Positions 1 to 6,271 of a stretch of DNA of 9,751 bases are shown here, in pieces. Numbering within the stretch: the stretch's first letter is position 1; each line of letters opens with the position of its first letter. The notes beneath the pieces were generated by a model that saw nothing but the letters and a program-made list of their open reading frames with translations, did no database searches and had not been told where the DNA came from. Made by a program: the position numbers and the translations under genes. The stretch is from Methylococcaceae bacterium (GTDB taxonomy: Bacteria; Pseudomonadota; Gammaproteobacteria; Methylococcales; Methylomonadaceae): contig JAUYMX010000205.1 in NCBI GenBank assembly GCA_030699345.1, forward strand, positions 1 to 9,751, written 5' to 3'.

Positions 1-31
1 CGACATCATTGGTAATCAGGATGACGGTTTT
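1..31 (-). pseudogene. Continuation of the NrtC/D ATPase frame beyond the TAG
   Basis: Read on the minus strand in the same frame as the upstream ATPase, these bases encode KTVILITNDV with no frameshift. ITNDVDEA-like sequence is the switch region of NrtC/NrtD ATPases, where Asn replaces the usual His of ABC proteins. Homology therefore carries on past the stop codon and the gene continues off the left edge. Whether it is translated cannot be seen. Confidence 0.75.
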
Positions 32-670
32 CTATTCCTGCTCCCAGATTCTTAAAATCTCATCTTGCAGATTGCCGCGCGTTAACGCATCCAGAGCACT
101 TAAGGGTTCATCCAATAACAGAATGTCCGGATTGGCCGCCAAGGCTCTGGCGACGTTAACCCGTTGCCGCATGCCGCCGGAAAGTTCGGCGGGTTTTTTG
201 TTCATCGCGTTGCCCAAGTTCACCATGCGCACATATTTTTCGGTGTGAGCCTTGCGTTGTTCGGCAGTCCAATCTTTGAAGATTTGATCCACTGCCAACG
301 CAACGTTTTGAAATACAGTCAGCCACGGCATCAATGAATAATTTTGAAACACGACGCCGCGATCGGGGCCGGGGCTGGTGATGGGCTCGCCTTGTTTTAG
401 CACCGCACCGCTGTCGGCCTGTATCAGTCCTGCAATAGTGGATACCAGCGTGGTTTTGCCACTGCCGGAAAAACCGACAATCGCGATAAACTCGCCTTGT
501 TTGATAGACAGGTTGATATTGCTGAGAATCGAAGCCTTCTCTTTGCCTTCGCCATAAGATTTACTGACGGCTTTTAATTCCAGCAGCGGCAAAAAGGCAT
601 CGTTAGAGGGTGACAATGTCGTTGAGGTCGTGGACATGTTAACTACCTGTTTAATCATTAATTGAGTCAT
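32..670 (-). CDS. nrtD: Nitrate ABC transporter ATP-binding protein (NrtC/NrtD type), cut by an in-frame TAG
   Basis: This is the ATPase that would power nitrate import through NrtB at the inner membrane. The 212 visible residues hold Walker A GFSGSGKT (66-73), the Q-loop VVFQN (Q109), signature LSGGMRQR (163-170), Walker B ILLLDEP (183-189) and the D-loop SALD. The ATG at 670 is chosen because GGAG lies 6 nt upstream and it begins 13 bp after the nrtB stop; longer starts would run back into nrtB. The frame stops at TAG (32-34) after RIWEQE, before the switch (H-loop) segment. The same frame then continues to the window edge as KTVILITNDV, which is the expected next segment of this family. 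The gene is therefore either a nonsense mutant, a sequencing error or, less likely, recoded. NrtC (with a C-terminal NrtA-like domain) and NrtD (without) cannot be told apart here; the symbol is provisional. Confidence 0.85.
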   Translation of the reverse strand: MTQLMIKQVVNMSTTSTTLSPSNDAFLPLLELKAVSKSYGEGKEKASILSNINLSIKQGEFIAIVGFSGSGKTTLVSTIAGLIQADSGAVLKQGEPITSPGPDRGVVFQNYSLMPWLTVFQNVALAVDQIFKDWTAEQRKAHTEKYVRMVNLGNAMNKKPAELSGGMRQRVNVARALAANPDILLLDEPLSALDALTRGNLQDEILRIWEQE

Positions 671-683
671 TACCGGCTCCTGT

Positions 684-1700
684 TTAAATCGTCTTACCGA
701 ACGAGAAAACCTTTTGGAACGACTGCATGATGCGATCCATAGCAAAACCGATCAGGCCGATGGTGAACACGGCCACCATGATTCTGGCCAAGGAGTTGGA
801 GCTGCCGTTTTGGAATTCATCCCAGACGAATTTTCCCAGCCCAGGGTTTTGTGCCAGCATTTCCGCGGCAATCAACACCATCCAGCCCACACCTAATGAC
901 AGTCGCATGCCGGTGAAGATGTAAGGCAGGGACGAAGGAATAATGATTTTCTTGATTTGCGTGCTCCAGCTAAGGCGCAGCACTTTGCCGACATTGACCA
1001 AGTCTTTATCAACCGATGACACCCCGACGGCGGTATTGATTAAGGTCGGCCACAATGAGCATAAGGTGACGGTAATGGCTGAGGTCAGGAACGATTTTTC
1101 AAACCAGGAGTCATCGGTGGTGACGTACACTGCGCTGACCACCAGCGTTACGATCGGCAGCCACGCCAGCGGCGACACTGGTTTAAAGATTTGAATCAGC
1201 GGATTAAATGCAATGTTGAATACCGGGCTCATACCGCACAATAAACCCAGCGGCACGGCGATAACGGTCGCAATCACAAAGCCTGCAAAGACGGTGTAAA
1301 GGCTGGTGAAGATTTTATCCAGGTAAGTGGCTTGGCCGTTGTAAGGACGAACTTTGGTTTCAGCGGCCGGATCTGCGGCGGTTTTTTCAGCATTACGTTG
1401 TTGCTGGCGCTGATAATAAGCATCTTCTTTAGCGCGCTCGGCGTAATGCTCATCTAATAAGCCGCCAGCCTCATGCCAAACCGCAATAGGGCCGGGAATC
1501 GCGCCCAAGCTGGTGTTGACCTTAGACGCCGAAACACTCCACAGGCCCAGAAATATCATGAAGGCGATAACCGGTACGCCAATAATCATCAGCAGCTGGC
1601 GGATTTGCAGAACCGGGTTTTCTCCCGCCGCAATTTTTACTAAGGGTACAAACCAGGTCAGGCCGGTTACGTTTAAAAATTTGATCAGTTTGTTAGTCAT
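684..1700 (-). CDS. nrtB: Nitrate ABC transporter permease NrtB
   Basis: This is the inner-membrane permease of the nitrate importer, which takes nitrate from NrtA and couples to the downstream ATPase. Of its 338 residues, hydrophobic segments lie near 35-55, 135-158, 180-192, 205-222, 268-283 and 305-321. The cytoplasmic coupling loop of ABC permeases is at about 232-262 (NVGKVLRLSW, then IIIPSSLPYIFTG). A charged, Gln-rich stretch at about 85-120 sits between the first helix and the permease core; I believe such a stretch is usual in proteobacterial NrtB-type permeases rather than an insertion special to this gene. The ATG at 1700 is chosen because AAGGTGA lies 5 nt upstream; the ATG at 1724 and the longer frame to 1796 run into the palindromic repeat and lack a ribosome site. 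It is the middle gene of the operon. Confidence 0.93.
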   Translation of the reverse strand: MTNKLIKFLNVTGLTWFVPLVKIAAGENPVLQIRQLLMIIGVPVIAFMIFLGLWSVSASKVNTSLGAIPGPIAVWHEAGGLLDEHYAERAKEDAYYQRQQQRNAEKTAADPAAETKVRPYNGQATYLDKIFTSLYTVFAGFVIATVIAVPLGLLCGMSPVFNIAFNPLIQIFKPVSPLAWLPIVTLVVSAVYVTTDDSWFEKSFLTSAITVTLCSLWPTLINTAVGVSSVDKDLVNVGKVLRLSWSTQIKKIIIPSSLPYIFTGMRLSLGVGWMVLIAAEMLAQNPGLGKFVWDEFQNGSSNSLARIMVAVFTIGLIGFAMDRIMQSFQKVFSFGKTI

Positions 1701-1727
1701 TTTGATCACCTTAAGTTTTTTCATTCT

Positions 1728-1801
1728 GTAGGGTGGGCAATGCTGTTCTGCCCACCTTGTTACATGATTAACGGTGGGCAAAAAAAGCCTGCCCACCCTA
1801 C
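1728..1801. repeat. Double palindromic repeat in the nrtA-nrtB spacer
   Basis: The outer arms GTAGGGTGGGCA (1728-1739) and TGCCCACCCTAC (1790-1801) are perfect 12-bp inverted repeats. The inner arms TGCCCACC (1749-1756) and GGTGGGCA (1773-1780) are perfect over 8 bp. Because all four arms share one core, the RNA can fold either as one long nested hairpin or as two tandem hairpins (1732-1756 and 1773-1797). It begins 5 bp after the nrtA stop codon and fills most of the spacer. Its form resembles dispersed GGGTGGGC-type palindromic repeats of bacterial genomes. In this position it could protect nrtA mRNA or weaken expression of nrtB, as REP elements do in other binding-protein operons; that role is inferred. 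Confidence 0.8.
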
Positions 1802-1805
1802 GAGA

Positions 1806-3206
1806 CTATTCAACCACCTTGCCGCCGACCACTTTTTGCTTACCCTTAAGACCGATAGCGAATTTAGCTAGATAGTCATTAGGTTTGCTGGCATCGAAGC
1901 TAACGCCGTCGATAAACTCGGCGCTGGCCGGTTTAATGCCTGTTTCACTATCCGCTGGGAAATCGCCGGCTTTGGCTTTGCCATCGGCAATCAAGGCCTT
2001 AGCAGCAGCCATATAAACATCGGGGCGATAGACTTTTTTGGCAGTTTCCAGGTACCAGGCGTCGGGTTTGTATTCGTTGATTTGTCCCCAGCGGCGCATT
2101 TGCGTCAGGCTCCAGATGGCATCGCTGTAATAAGGGTAAGAACCGTTATGACGGAAGAACACGTTGAAATCAGCCAGCGGCCGTTTATCGCCTTTTTCAT
2201 ATTCGAACGAGCCGGTCATGCTGTTGGCGAGCACTTCGTAATCGGCGCCGACATATTGTTTTTGCGACAACATTTCCACGCCTTCATTACGATTTTTGTT
2301 GTTCTCTGCATCCAGCCACATTGAGGCGCGAATCAAGGCTTTGATCACCGCTTTATGGGTATTGGGGTTTTTATCTGCCCATTCTTTGTTCACGCCAAAG
2401 ATTTTTTCGGCGCTGTTTTTCATCAATTCGTAATCGCTGATGACCGGTACACCGATGCCTTTGAACACCGCTTGTTGATTCCACGGCTCGCCGACGCAAT
2501 AGCCGACAATCGTGCCTGAATCCATAGTGGCGGGCATTTGCGGCGGCGGCGTCACGGACAGCATGGCTTCGGCATCAATCTGGCCGGAGGTATCTTCAGG
2601 TGGTGCGTAAAATCCGGGTTTGATTCCGCCAGCCGCCAGCCAGTAGCGCAATTTCATATTGTGGGTACCGACCGGAAAGGTCATCGCCATATTGAATGGC
2701 TTGCCTGCTGCTTTGTATTTTTCCAGTACCGGTTTTAAGGTGTCTGCTTTAATAGGATGTACCGGCTTGCCGTCCTTGACCGGAATCTGCGGTTTCATTT
2801 GTTTCCAGACATCGTTGGATACCGTGATCGCATCGCCGTTTAAGGTCAGAGTAAAGGCGCTGACAATATCGGCTTTGGTGCCGTAGCCGATGGCGGTGCC
2901 AAAGGGCAGGGTGGCGAGCATGTGCGCACCGTCCAGTTCACCGCTGATAACGCGGTCCAACAACACTTTCCAGTTGGCTTGCGCTTCCAGTTGCACAGAC
3001 AAACCTTCGTCCTCGAAATAGCCTTTTTCCAACGCTACTGCCAGCGGCGCCATGTCGGTCAGTTTGATAAAGCCTAATTTCAGGCTTTCTTTTTCAAGTT
3101 TTTCGGCGGCGTAAACATTAGCCGACAAGGTTAAAGACGATACAGCGGCTATGGTGCAAAGCGCTGTTGCTAGTTTTTTTATAGTCACCAGGCTGGTTAA
3201 GTTCAT
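1806..3206 (-). CDS. nrtA: Periplasmic nitrate-binding protein NrtA
   Basis: This is the substrate-binding subunit of the nitrate ABC importer and the first gene of the operon. Of 466 residues, 1-33 form a Sec signal peptide (Lys-Lys near 10, hydrophobic core, cleavage about VYA|AEK). There is no lipobox, so it should be soluble in the periplasm, unlike cyanobacterial NrtA, which is a lipoprotein. NrtA-family landmarks are LGFIKLTDMAPLAVA (44-58), HMLATLPFGTA (95-105), LNGDAITVS (122-130), THNMKLRYWLAAGGI (181-195), GYCVGEPWN (235-243) and KVYRPDVY near the C terminus. The ATG at 3206 has GGAG 5 nt upstream. It is clearly related to the NasS encoded at 6990-8210, which has the same fold landmarks but no signal peptide. 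Expression is predicted to need sigma-54/NtrC and NasT antitermination in the leader. Confidence 0.96.
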   Translation of the reverse strand: MNLTSLVTIKKLATALCTIAAVSSLTLSANVYAAEKLEKESLKLGFIKLTDMAPLAVALEKGYFEDEGLSVQLEAQANWKVLLDRVISGELDGAHMLATLPFGTAIGYGTKADIVSAFTLTLNGDAITVSNDVWKQMKPQIPVKDGKPVHPIKADTLKPVLEKYKAAGKPFNMAMTFPVGTHNMKLRYWLAAGGIKPGFYAPPEDTSGQIDAEAMLSVTPPPQMPATMDSGTIVGYCVGEPWNQQAVFKGIGVPVISDYELMKNSAEKIFGVNKEWADKNPNTHKAVIKALIRASMWLDAENNKNRNEGVEMLSQKQYVGADYEVLANSMTGSFEYEKGDKRPLADFNVFFRHNGSYPYYSDAIWSLTQMRRWGQINEYKPDAWYLETAKKVYRPDVYMAAAKALIADGKAKAGDFPADSETGIKPASAEFIDGVSFDASKPNDYLAKFAIGLKGKQKVVGGKVVE

Positions 3207-3235
3207 GGTTACTCCGTCAAGTATTAAAAAAGGTC

Positions 3236-3290
3236 AAAAAAAAGGCGTCAACTGAACAAAATGCCGAAGACATTTCGTTTGGTTGACGCC
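3236..3290 (-). terminator. Intrinsic terminator (attenuator) upstream of nrtA
   Basis: On the minus strand GGCGTCAAC (3290-3282) pairs perfectly with GTTGACGCC (3252-3244). An inner stem AAATG/CATTT is capped by a C(UUCG)G-type loop, and a run of 8 U (3243-3236) follows. It lies 30 bp before the nrtA start codon, so it must be bypassed for the operon to be expressed. This is a regulatory attenuator, not the end of a gene. Confidence 0.9.
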
Positions 3291-3297
3291 GTTGTCA
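3284..3297 (-). promoter_or_regulatory. ANTAR-target hairpin P2 (hexaloop AACGGC)
   Basis: On the minus strand TGAC pairs with GTCA around an AACGGC loop identical to that of P1. The stem may be lengthened after a 5' bulge by TTGGT (in 3311-3316) pairing with ACCAA (in 3279-3283). Its loop end and 3' arm are the same bases as the 5' arm of the terminator, so P2 and the terminator exclude each other. Loop-to-loop distance to P1 is about 38 nt. Confidence 0.83.
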
Positions 3298-3325
3298 TAA
3301 GGTTCAGTGAACCAAGAGGTAATTT

Positions 3326-3341
3326 ACTCCGCCGTTGGAGT
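3326..3341 (-). promoter_or_regulatory. ANTAR-target hairpin P1 (hexaloop AACGGC)
   Basis: On the minus strand ACTCC pairs with GGAGT (5 bp) around the six-base loop AACGGC. The loop has A at position 1 and G at position 4, the bases conserved in ANTAR-binding RNA. It starts only about 5 nt after the predicted transcription start. Confidence 0.85.
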
Positions 3342-3357
3342 TCTCAGTTTATCTAAA

Positions 3358-3372
3358 GCAAACGATATGCCA
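3358..3372 (-). promoter_or_regulatory. Sigma-54 (-24/-12) promoter of nrtA
   Basis: The minus strand reads TGGCATATCGTTTGC, which fits TGGCAYR-N4-TTGC at every fixed base with exact GG-GC spacing. The start point would be at about 3346, immediately before hairpin P1, so promoter and leader agree with each other. Two NtrC-like sites lie upstream at a distance normal for enhancers. Confidence 0.82.
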
Positions 3373-3468
3373 GATTTATTTTTAAGGCTTTTTTAAAAAT
3401 TAATTTATTAAAAACAATAGGTTGTGATTTTATTGTGTTTTTGGATTTGGCTGAAAATAGTGAGCTGC

Positions 3469-3485
3469 TGCATCACAAATGTGCA
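3469..3485. promoter_or_regulatory. NtrC-like enhancer site, promoter-proximal (nrtA)
   Basis: TGCATCACAAATGTGCA matches the NtrC consensus TGCACC-N5-GGTGCA at 10 of 12 fixed bases. Its centre lies about 131 bp upstream of the predicted nrtA start point. Confidence 0.65.
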
Positions 3486-3499
3486 ATTTTTGATATTTT

Positions 3500-3516
3500 T
3501 GCACCAGAATAGTGCT
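3500..3516. promoter_or_regulatory. NtrC-like enhancer site, distal (nrtA)
   Basis: TGCACCAGAATAGTGCT matches TGCACC-N5-GGTGCA at 10 of 12 fixed bases. Its centre lies 31 bp from the centre of the proximal site, about three helical turns, as expected for cooperative NtrC binding on one DNA face. Confidence 0.65.
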
Positions 3517-3744
3517 GTAGATCGAGTTTATGGTTACAGTCCTTATACAAATCTTCGCCCTCTGAAGAAAAGGGCTTAACGACATCGCTTGCTGGTGTCG
3601 TAGCGTTGAACTGGGGTGTTGACTCTGGTGATTCTTGTAATACCATAGCCCACAGGCCATCCGGCCTGTTCGCTTACTAGCCGCTTATTATCGCTAGGCT
3701 GCGGATTCAACCAGTATTTTTATTGAGCTTTAAGGAAATATTTC
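3517..3744. other. Gene-free upstream region of the GlcG-like gene, rich in short hairpins
   Basis: No convincing coding region is seen. The stretch holds several short inverted repeats: GCCCT/AGGGC (3557-3575), CGACA/TGTCG (3580-3600) and ACAGGCC/GGCCTGT with loop ATCC (3652-3669). A weak sigma-70 candidate for the plus-strand gene is TTGACT (3619-3624), a 16-bp spacer and TACCAT (3641-3646). The ribosome site AAGGA lies 8 nt before the ATG at 3745. None of the hairpins has a U-run, so they are not obvious terminators. Confidence 0.4.
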
Positions 3745-4581
3745 ATGAAAATAAAACATTCCCTATCTCTATTTTTGGGCACGCTAGCAATAGCTATTAG
3801 CGCTCAATCAGCATTTGCAGACAGAGATAATGACAGAGAAATTGCCAATTCCACTGGCGTTAGCCGCCAACAACTTATTCAAGCCGTCACGCAAGCCACC
3901 ACTGATAATTTACACGGCGGTTACGGGCTCAAATTTTGGGTGACCTTGGTTGATAAAACCGGAAAAGTTGTTGAAGTAGTTACTAACGGAACCACCGGTG
4001 AAAATGCCGGTAATAACGAATGGCTGGGCAGCCGGTTAATTTCCGCACAAAAAGCGAACACTGCAAACGCGTTCAGTCTTGATGGTTACGCAATTTCGAC
4101 AGCTAACCTGTATCGCGCTACTCAACCGGGCGGCAGTCTGTTTGGCTTGCAAGAGAGTAATCCTGTGGACGCGAGTTCTGCTTACGCCGGCAGCCCGAGG
4201 AAATATGGCACTGCTGAAGATTCGTTGAAAGGCAAACGTATTGGCGGCGTCAATGTGTTTGGTGGCGGCTTGGCGTTGTATGCCGGTGGTAAAAAAGTGG
4301 GTGCCATCGGTGTATCCGGCGACACTTCAGTTGCAGATCACGCTTTTGCCTGGCGTGTACGTGAGGCGTTGGGCAGACACCCTGCAGCAGGAACAGCAGG
4401 TATCACCACCGTCAATTTGGATGCAGCCGGTGTAGCGCAAACGCCGATTGTCGGCGCTGTTAAAGGCGACGAGTTGATTTTGGAAAGTACAACCGCAGGC
4501 GAGTATTGGAATGCCTGGGCACATCCGTATGCTCCGAACACGGCAACGGGTGTTAACGTCGGCATATTGCAAGCGCCATAA
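3745..4581 (+). CDS. Secreted GlcG/HbpS-family (heme-binding-like) protein
   Basis: A 278-residue exported protein of the GlcG/HbpS family, whose studied members bind heme; the physiological role here is unknown. Residues 1-25 are a signal peptide ending AFA|DRD. The family domain covers about 38-212, with the substrate-like segment WVTLVDKTGKVVEV (65-78), SAQKANTANAFS (100-111), LFGLQESNPV (132-141), the Gly-rich strand region GGVNVFGGGLALY (167-179) and KVGAIGVSGDTSVADHAFAW (184-203). The C-terminal tail (about 215-278), with WNAWAHPYAPN, is an extra stretch I do not recognise. The start is supported by AAGGA upstream. The gene stands alone between the nitrate control region and a hairpin at 4600-4630, and no heme or glycolate genes are next to it, so a link to nitrogen metabolism is not shown. 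Confidence 0.85.
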   Translation: MKIKHSLSLFLGTLAIAISAQSAFADRDNDREIANSTGVSRQQLIQAVTQATTDNLHGGYGLKFWVTLVDKTGKVVEVVTNGTTGENAGNNEWLGSRLISAQKANTANAFSLDGYAISTANLYRATQPGGSLFGLQESNPVDASSAYAGSPRKYGTAEDSLKGKRIGGVNVFGGGLALYAGGKKVGAIGVSGDTSVADHAFAWRVREALGRHPAAGTAGITTVNLDAAGVAQTPIVGAVKGDELILESTTAGEYWNAWAHPYAPNTATGVNVGILQAP

Positions 4582-4599
4582 TTTTAAAGTATTTCTGCG

Positions 4600-4630
4600 G
4601 ATAAAGCGGGTACACGTTGCCCGCTTTATC
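4600..4630 (+). terminator. Strong hairpin after the GlcG-like gene (terminator-like)
   Basis: An 11-bp perfect stem, GATAAAGCGGG (4600-4610) with CCCGCTTTATC (4620-4630), closes a 9-nt loop. It begins 18 bp after the stop codon. The 3' arm ends in TTTAT but no true U-run follows, so termination may be partial. It ends 16 bp before the next ATG and could also affect translation of the HEAT-repeat gene. Confidence 0.55.
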
Positions 4631-4646
4631 GCTTCTGGGGCATGTC

Positions 4647-5321
4647 ATGAAAATTTTTACCGGTATTTGTCTGTTCTTAGTTACTGCGATCATCGCCTCG
4701 CATTTGTATCTTTCGGGCTATTTTTCCAAACCAATTCCCCCCGAACTTGTGCCGCCAGTTGCTGAAATTCCTAAGCAGCTGGCTCCAGAGGCGCCACCTA
4801 AACAATTGGATACACCCGCCCCGCAGCCAAATTTACAAGCACTTTCGTCTGGATTGAATGCCAAAAAAGAACCCGAAGCGGAAATGGAAGCCGAGCCGAT
4901 TGTTGAACGACAAATACGATCCGCCCAAAAGGAGTTAAAAAGCGCCGACATCGGTACACGCGTTGATGCGATCGACCAATTGGCTGCTTATCCAACCAAG
5001 GCATCCGAGCAGTTGCTGGTATCAACAATGCAAGCTAACAATAACGAAGAAATACGTATTAGTGCAGCGGATGCGTTATCGTCAGTGCGTCATCCGAATA
5101 AAGCCACCGTGTCTGCGTTAATTGTTGCCGCCAGCGCCAATAATTATGAGCTGCGTGATGCGGCGTTAATGACGTTGGATATTTATATTAATCGTGAACC
5201 TTATGGTTCAAAGCGCACCAAAACGATTTTGCAAGATCTGCGCGGCACGCTAAAACGCAAACAGTTATCCAGCATTGCCAGAGAAGACATCGCTGATTTT
5301 ATTAGTGAGCACACACTATAA
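4647..5321 (+). CDS. Membrane-anchored HEAT-repeat protein
   Basis: A 224-residue protein that I recognise by architecture only. Residues 4-25 form one N-terminal transmembrane helix or uncleaved signal anchor. Residues 28-62 are a Pro-rich linker (IPPELVPPVAEIP, then APEAPPKQLDTPAPQP) followed by an acidic patch (73-85). From about 88 to 185 there are paired amphipathic helices of HEAT type: DIGTRVDAIDQLAAYP (101-116), EEIRISAADALSSV (134-147) and YELRDAALMTLDIY (167-180). This form suggests a periplasmic scaffold or protein-binding role. The ATG at 4647 is chosen with GGGG 6 nt upstream; the TTG at 4617 would place the start inside the hairpin stem. It may be co-transcribed with the gene before it. 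Specific function unknown. Confidence 0.75.
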   Translation: MKIFTGICLFLVTAIIASHLYLSGYFSKPIPPELVPPVAEIPKQLAPEAPPKQLDTPAPQPNLQALSSGLNAKKEPEAEMEAEPIVERQIRSAQKELKSADIGTRVDAIDQLAAYPTKASEQLLVSTMQANNNEEIRISAADALSSVRHPNKATVSALIVAASANNYELRDAALMTLDIYINREPYGSKRTKTILQDLRGTLKRKQLSSIAREDIADFISEHTL

Positions 5322-5415
5322 AAAATGTAATCATCTGCTGCATAATAGGTTTGTGGCAATCCTTAAATGATTTTAAATAGTTGATTTTCCTAAACCCATA
5401 GCGTGGAGATTTACG

Positions 5416-5952
5416 ATGAAATGTCTTTATTACCTCACATCTACATTGGATAGCACTCATAAAATCTCTGATGACTTACATGGGGCGGGCGTTGATGATT
5501 GGTTTATTCATGTCCTGAGCAAAGACGAAGCGGGGCTCAAAAAATTTAAAATTCACAGCAGTAATTATTTGGAACAGCTCGATATTTTGCGCTTTGGCAT
5601 TGTCGGTGCTTTTGGCGGCTTAATAATTGGTTTGCTTGCTGCGATCCTTTTAAATGTAACTGAGCTATTTGGGCAGGGGCTGCCGAGCCTTGTTTATGTG
5701 GCTATTATCGTTGGTTTGATTGCATTTGGGGCTTGGGAAGGTGGATTGACCGGCATCGCTTCCGAGAATAAAAAAATCGCCTTGTTTCATGATGACCTAG
5801 AGTCTGGTAGGTATTTGATTTTGATTTATGCAACAACAACCTCGGAACAACAGATTAAAAAGATTCTCGAAGACCAACACGCTGAAGCCAAGCTGGTTGC
5901 TGTCGATGCAACCTTTTACAATCCTTTTACAGGTTTAAAACGTATTGCATAG
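5416..5952 (+). CDS. Two-helix membrane protein of the DUF1269/'magnesium transporter'-like type
   Basis: A 178-residue inner-membrane protein. Residues 1-50 form a soluble ferredoxin-like or ACT-like half (KCLYYLTSTLDSTHKISDDL, then WFIHVLSKDE). Two hydrophobic segments follow, about 58-81 (Gly-rich, RFGIVGAFGGLIIGLLAAIL) and 91-113 (LVYVAIIVGLIAFGAWEGGL). The C-terminal half (120-178) has LESGRYLILIYATTTSEQ and a pattern typical of proteins loosely annotated as magnesium transporters or DUF1269. Transport has not been shown for this architecture to my knowledge, so the name should be taken as a family label. GGAG lies 7 nt before the ATG. The 94-bp gap before it holds no clear terminator or promoter. 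Confidence 0.72.
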   Translation: MKCLYYLTSTLDSTHKISDDLHGAGVDDWFIHVLSKDEAGLKKFKIHSSNYLEQLDILRFGIVGAFGGLIIGLLAAILLNVTELFGQGLPSLVYVAIIVGLIAFGAWEGGLTGIASENKKIALFHDDLESGRYLILIYATTTSEQQIKKILEDQHAEAKLVAVDATFYNPFTGLKRIA

Positions 5953-6002
5953 ATACCTGTGCCTGACGTTTTAATTGTTCTAGTAAGCTAAATGAGTCTT
6001 TG

Positions 6003-6263
6003 ATGCAGTGTCGAATCGGCTGTGGCGCTTGTTGCATTGCGCCATCTATATCTTCAGCGATGCCGTTACACCCATTAGGTAAACCGGCAGCAGTGCGCTG
6101 CCTGCATTTGGATGATGAAAATAAATGCGCGATTTTCTTGTCGCCTGAACGTCCTCGGGTTTGTGAAGGCTTTAAAGCAACTTTGGATGTTTGTGGCAAT
6201 TCAAGGGCAGAGGCCTTGGCTATTTTGTCGGAATGGGAAGTGTTGACGGCCGTTACAGAGTAA
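6003..6263 (+). CDS. YkgJ-family cysteine cluster protein
   Basis: A small 86-residue protein with eight cysteines in the YkgJ/UPF0153 arrangement: C3, C7, C10, C11 (MQCRIGCGACC), C33 (VRC), C42 (NKC), C54 (RVC) and C64 (DVC). The family is thought to bind zinc or an iron-sulfur cluster through the CxxxCxxCC motif; its biochemical role is not settled. Other family landmarks are IAPSISS, GKPAAVRCLHL and the SPERPRVC segment. The ATG at 6003 is chosen because family members start one or two residues before the first Cys; the TTG at 6000 is the alternative. No good ribosome site is visible, so expression may be low or coupled. The gene ends 8 bp before a MITE-like element and converges on nasT. 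Confidence 0.85.
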   Translation: MQCRIGCGACCIAPSISSAMPLHPLGKPAAVRCLHLDDENKCAIFLSPERPRVCEGFKATLDVCGNSRAEALAILSEWEVLTAVTE

Positions 6264-6271
6264 TCACAATC

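Larger units (their letters stand above)
3207..3346 (-). promoter_or_regulatory. nrtA 5' leader RNA under NasT (ANTAR) antitermination control
   Basis: The stretch from the predicted sigma-54 start point (about 3346) to the nrtA ATG is about 140 nt of untranslated leader. In transcript order it holds hexaloop hairpin P1 (3341-3326), a linker, hexaloop hairpin P2 (3297-3284) overlapping a strong intrinsic terminator (3290-3236), and then the ribosome site. This is the layout known for nitrate-assimilation leaders controlled by NasR and NasT. The matching regulator is encoded in the window at 6416-6997. Confidence 0.88.

Noticed and set aside
1701..1796. N-terminal extension of NrtB by 32 residues
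   Set aside because: It would translate the palindromic repeat; the ATG at 1700 has a good AAGGTGA site and gives the usual NrtB length.
3481..3504. Inverted repeat GTGCAA...TTGCAC as a separate operator
   Set aside because: Its arms are the facing halves of the two adjacent NtrC-like sites, which explain it better.
3430..3660. 76-residue open frame on the minus strand upstream of nrtA
   Set aside because: It covers both NtrC-like sites, has no ribosome site and shows no recognisable protein pattern.
3652..3669. ACAGGCC/GGCCTGT hairpin as a terminator
   Set aside because: The stem is good, but no U-run follows on either strand and no gene ends nearby.
4327..4572. Minus-strand open frames inside the GlcG-like gene
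   Set aside because: They are shadows of a gene with clear signal peptide and family motifs on the plus strand.
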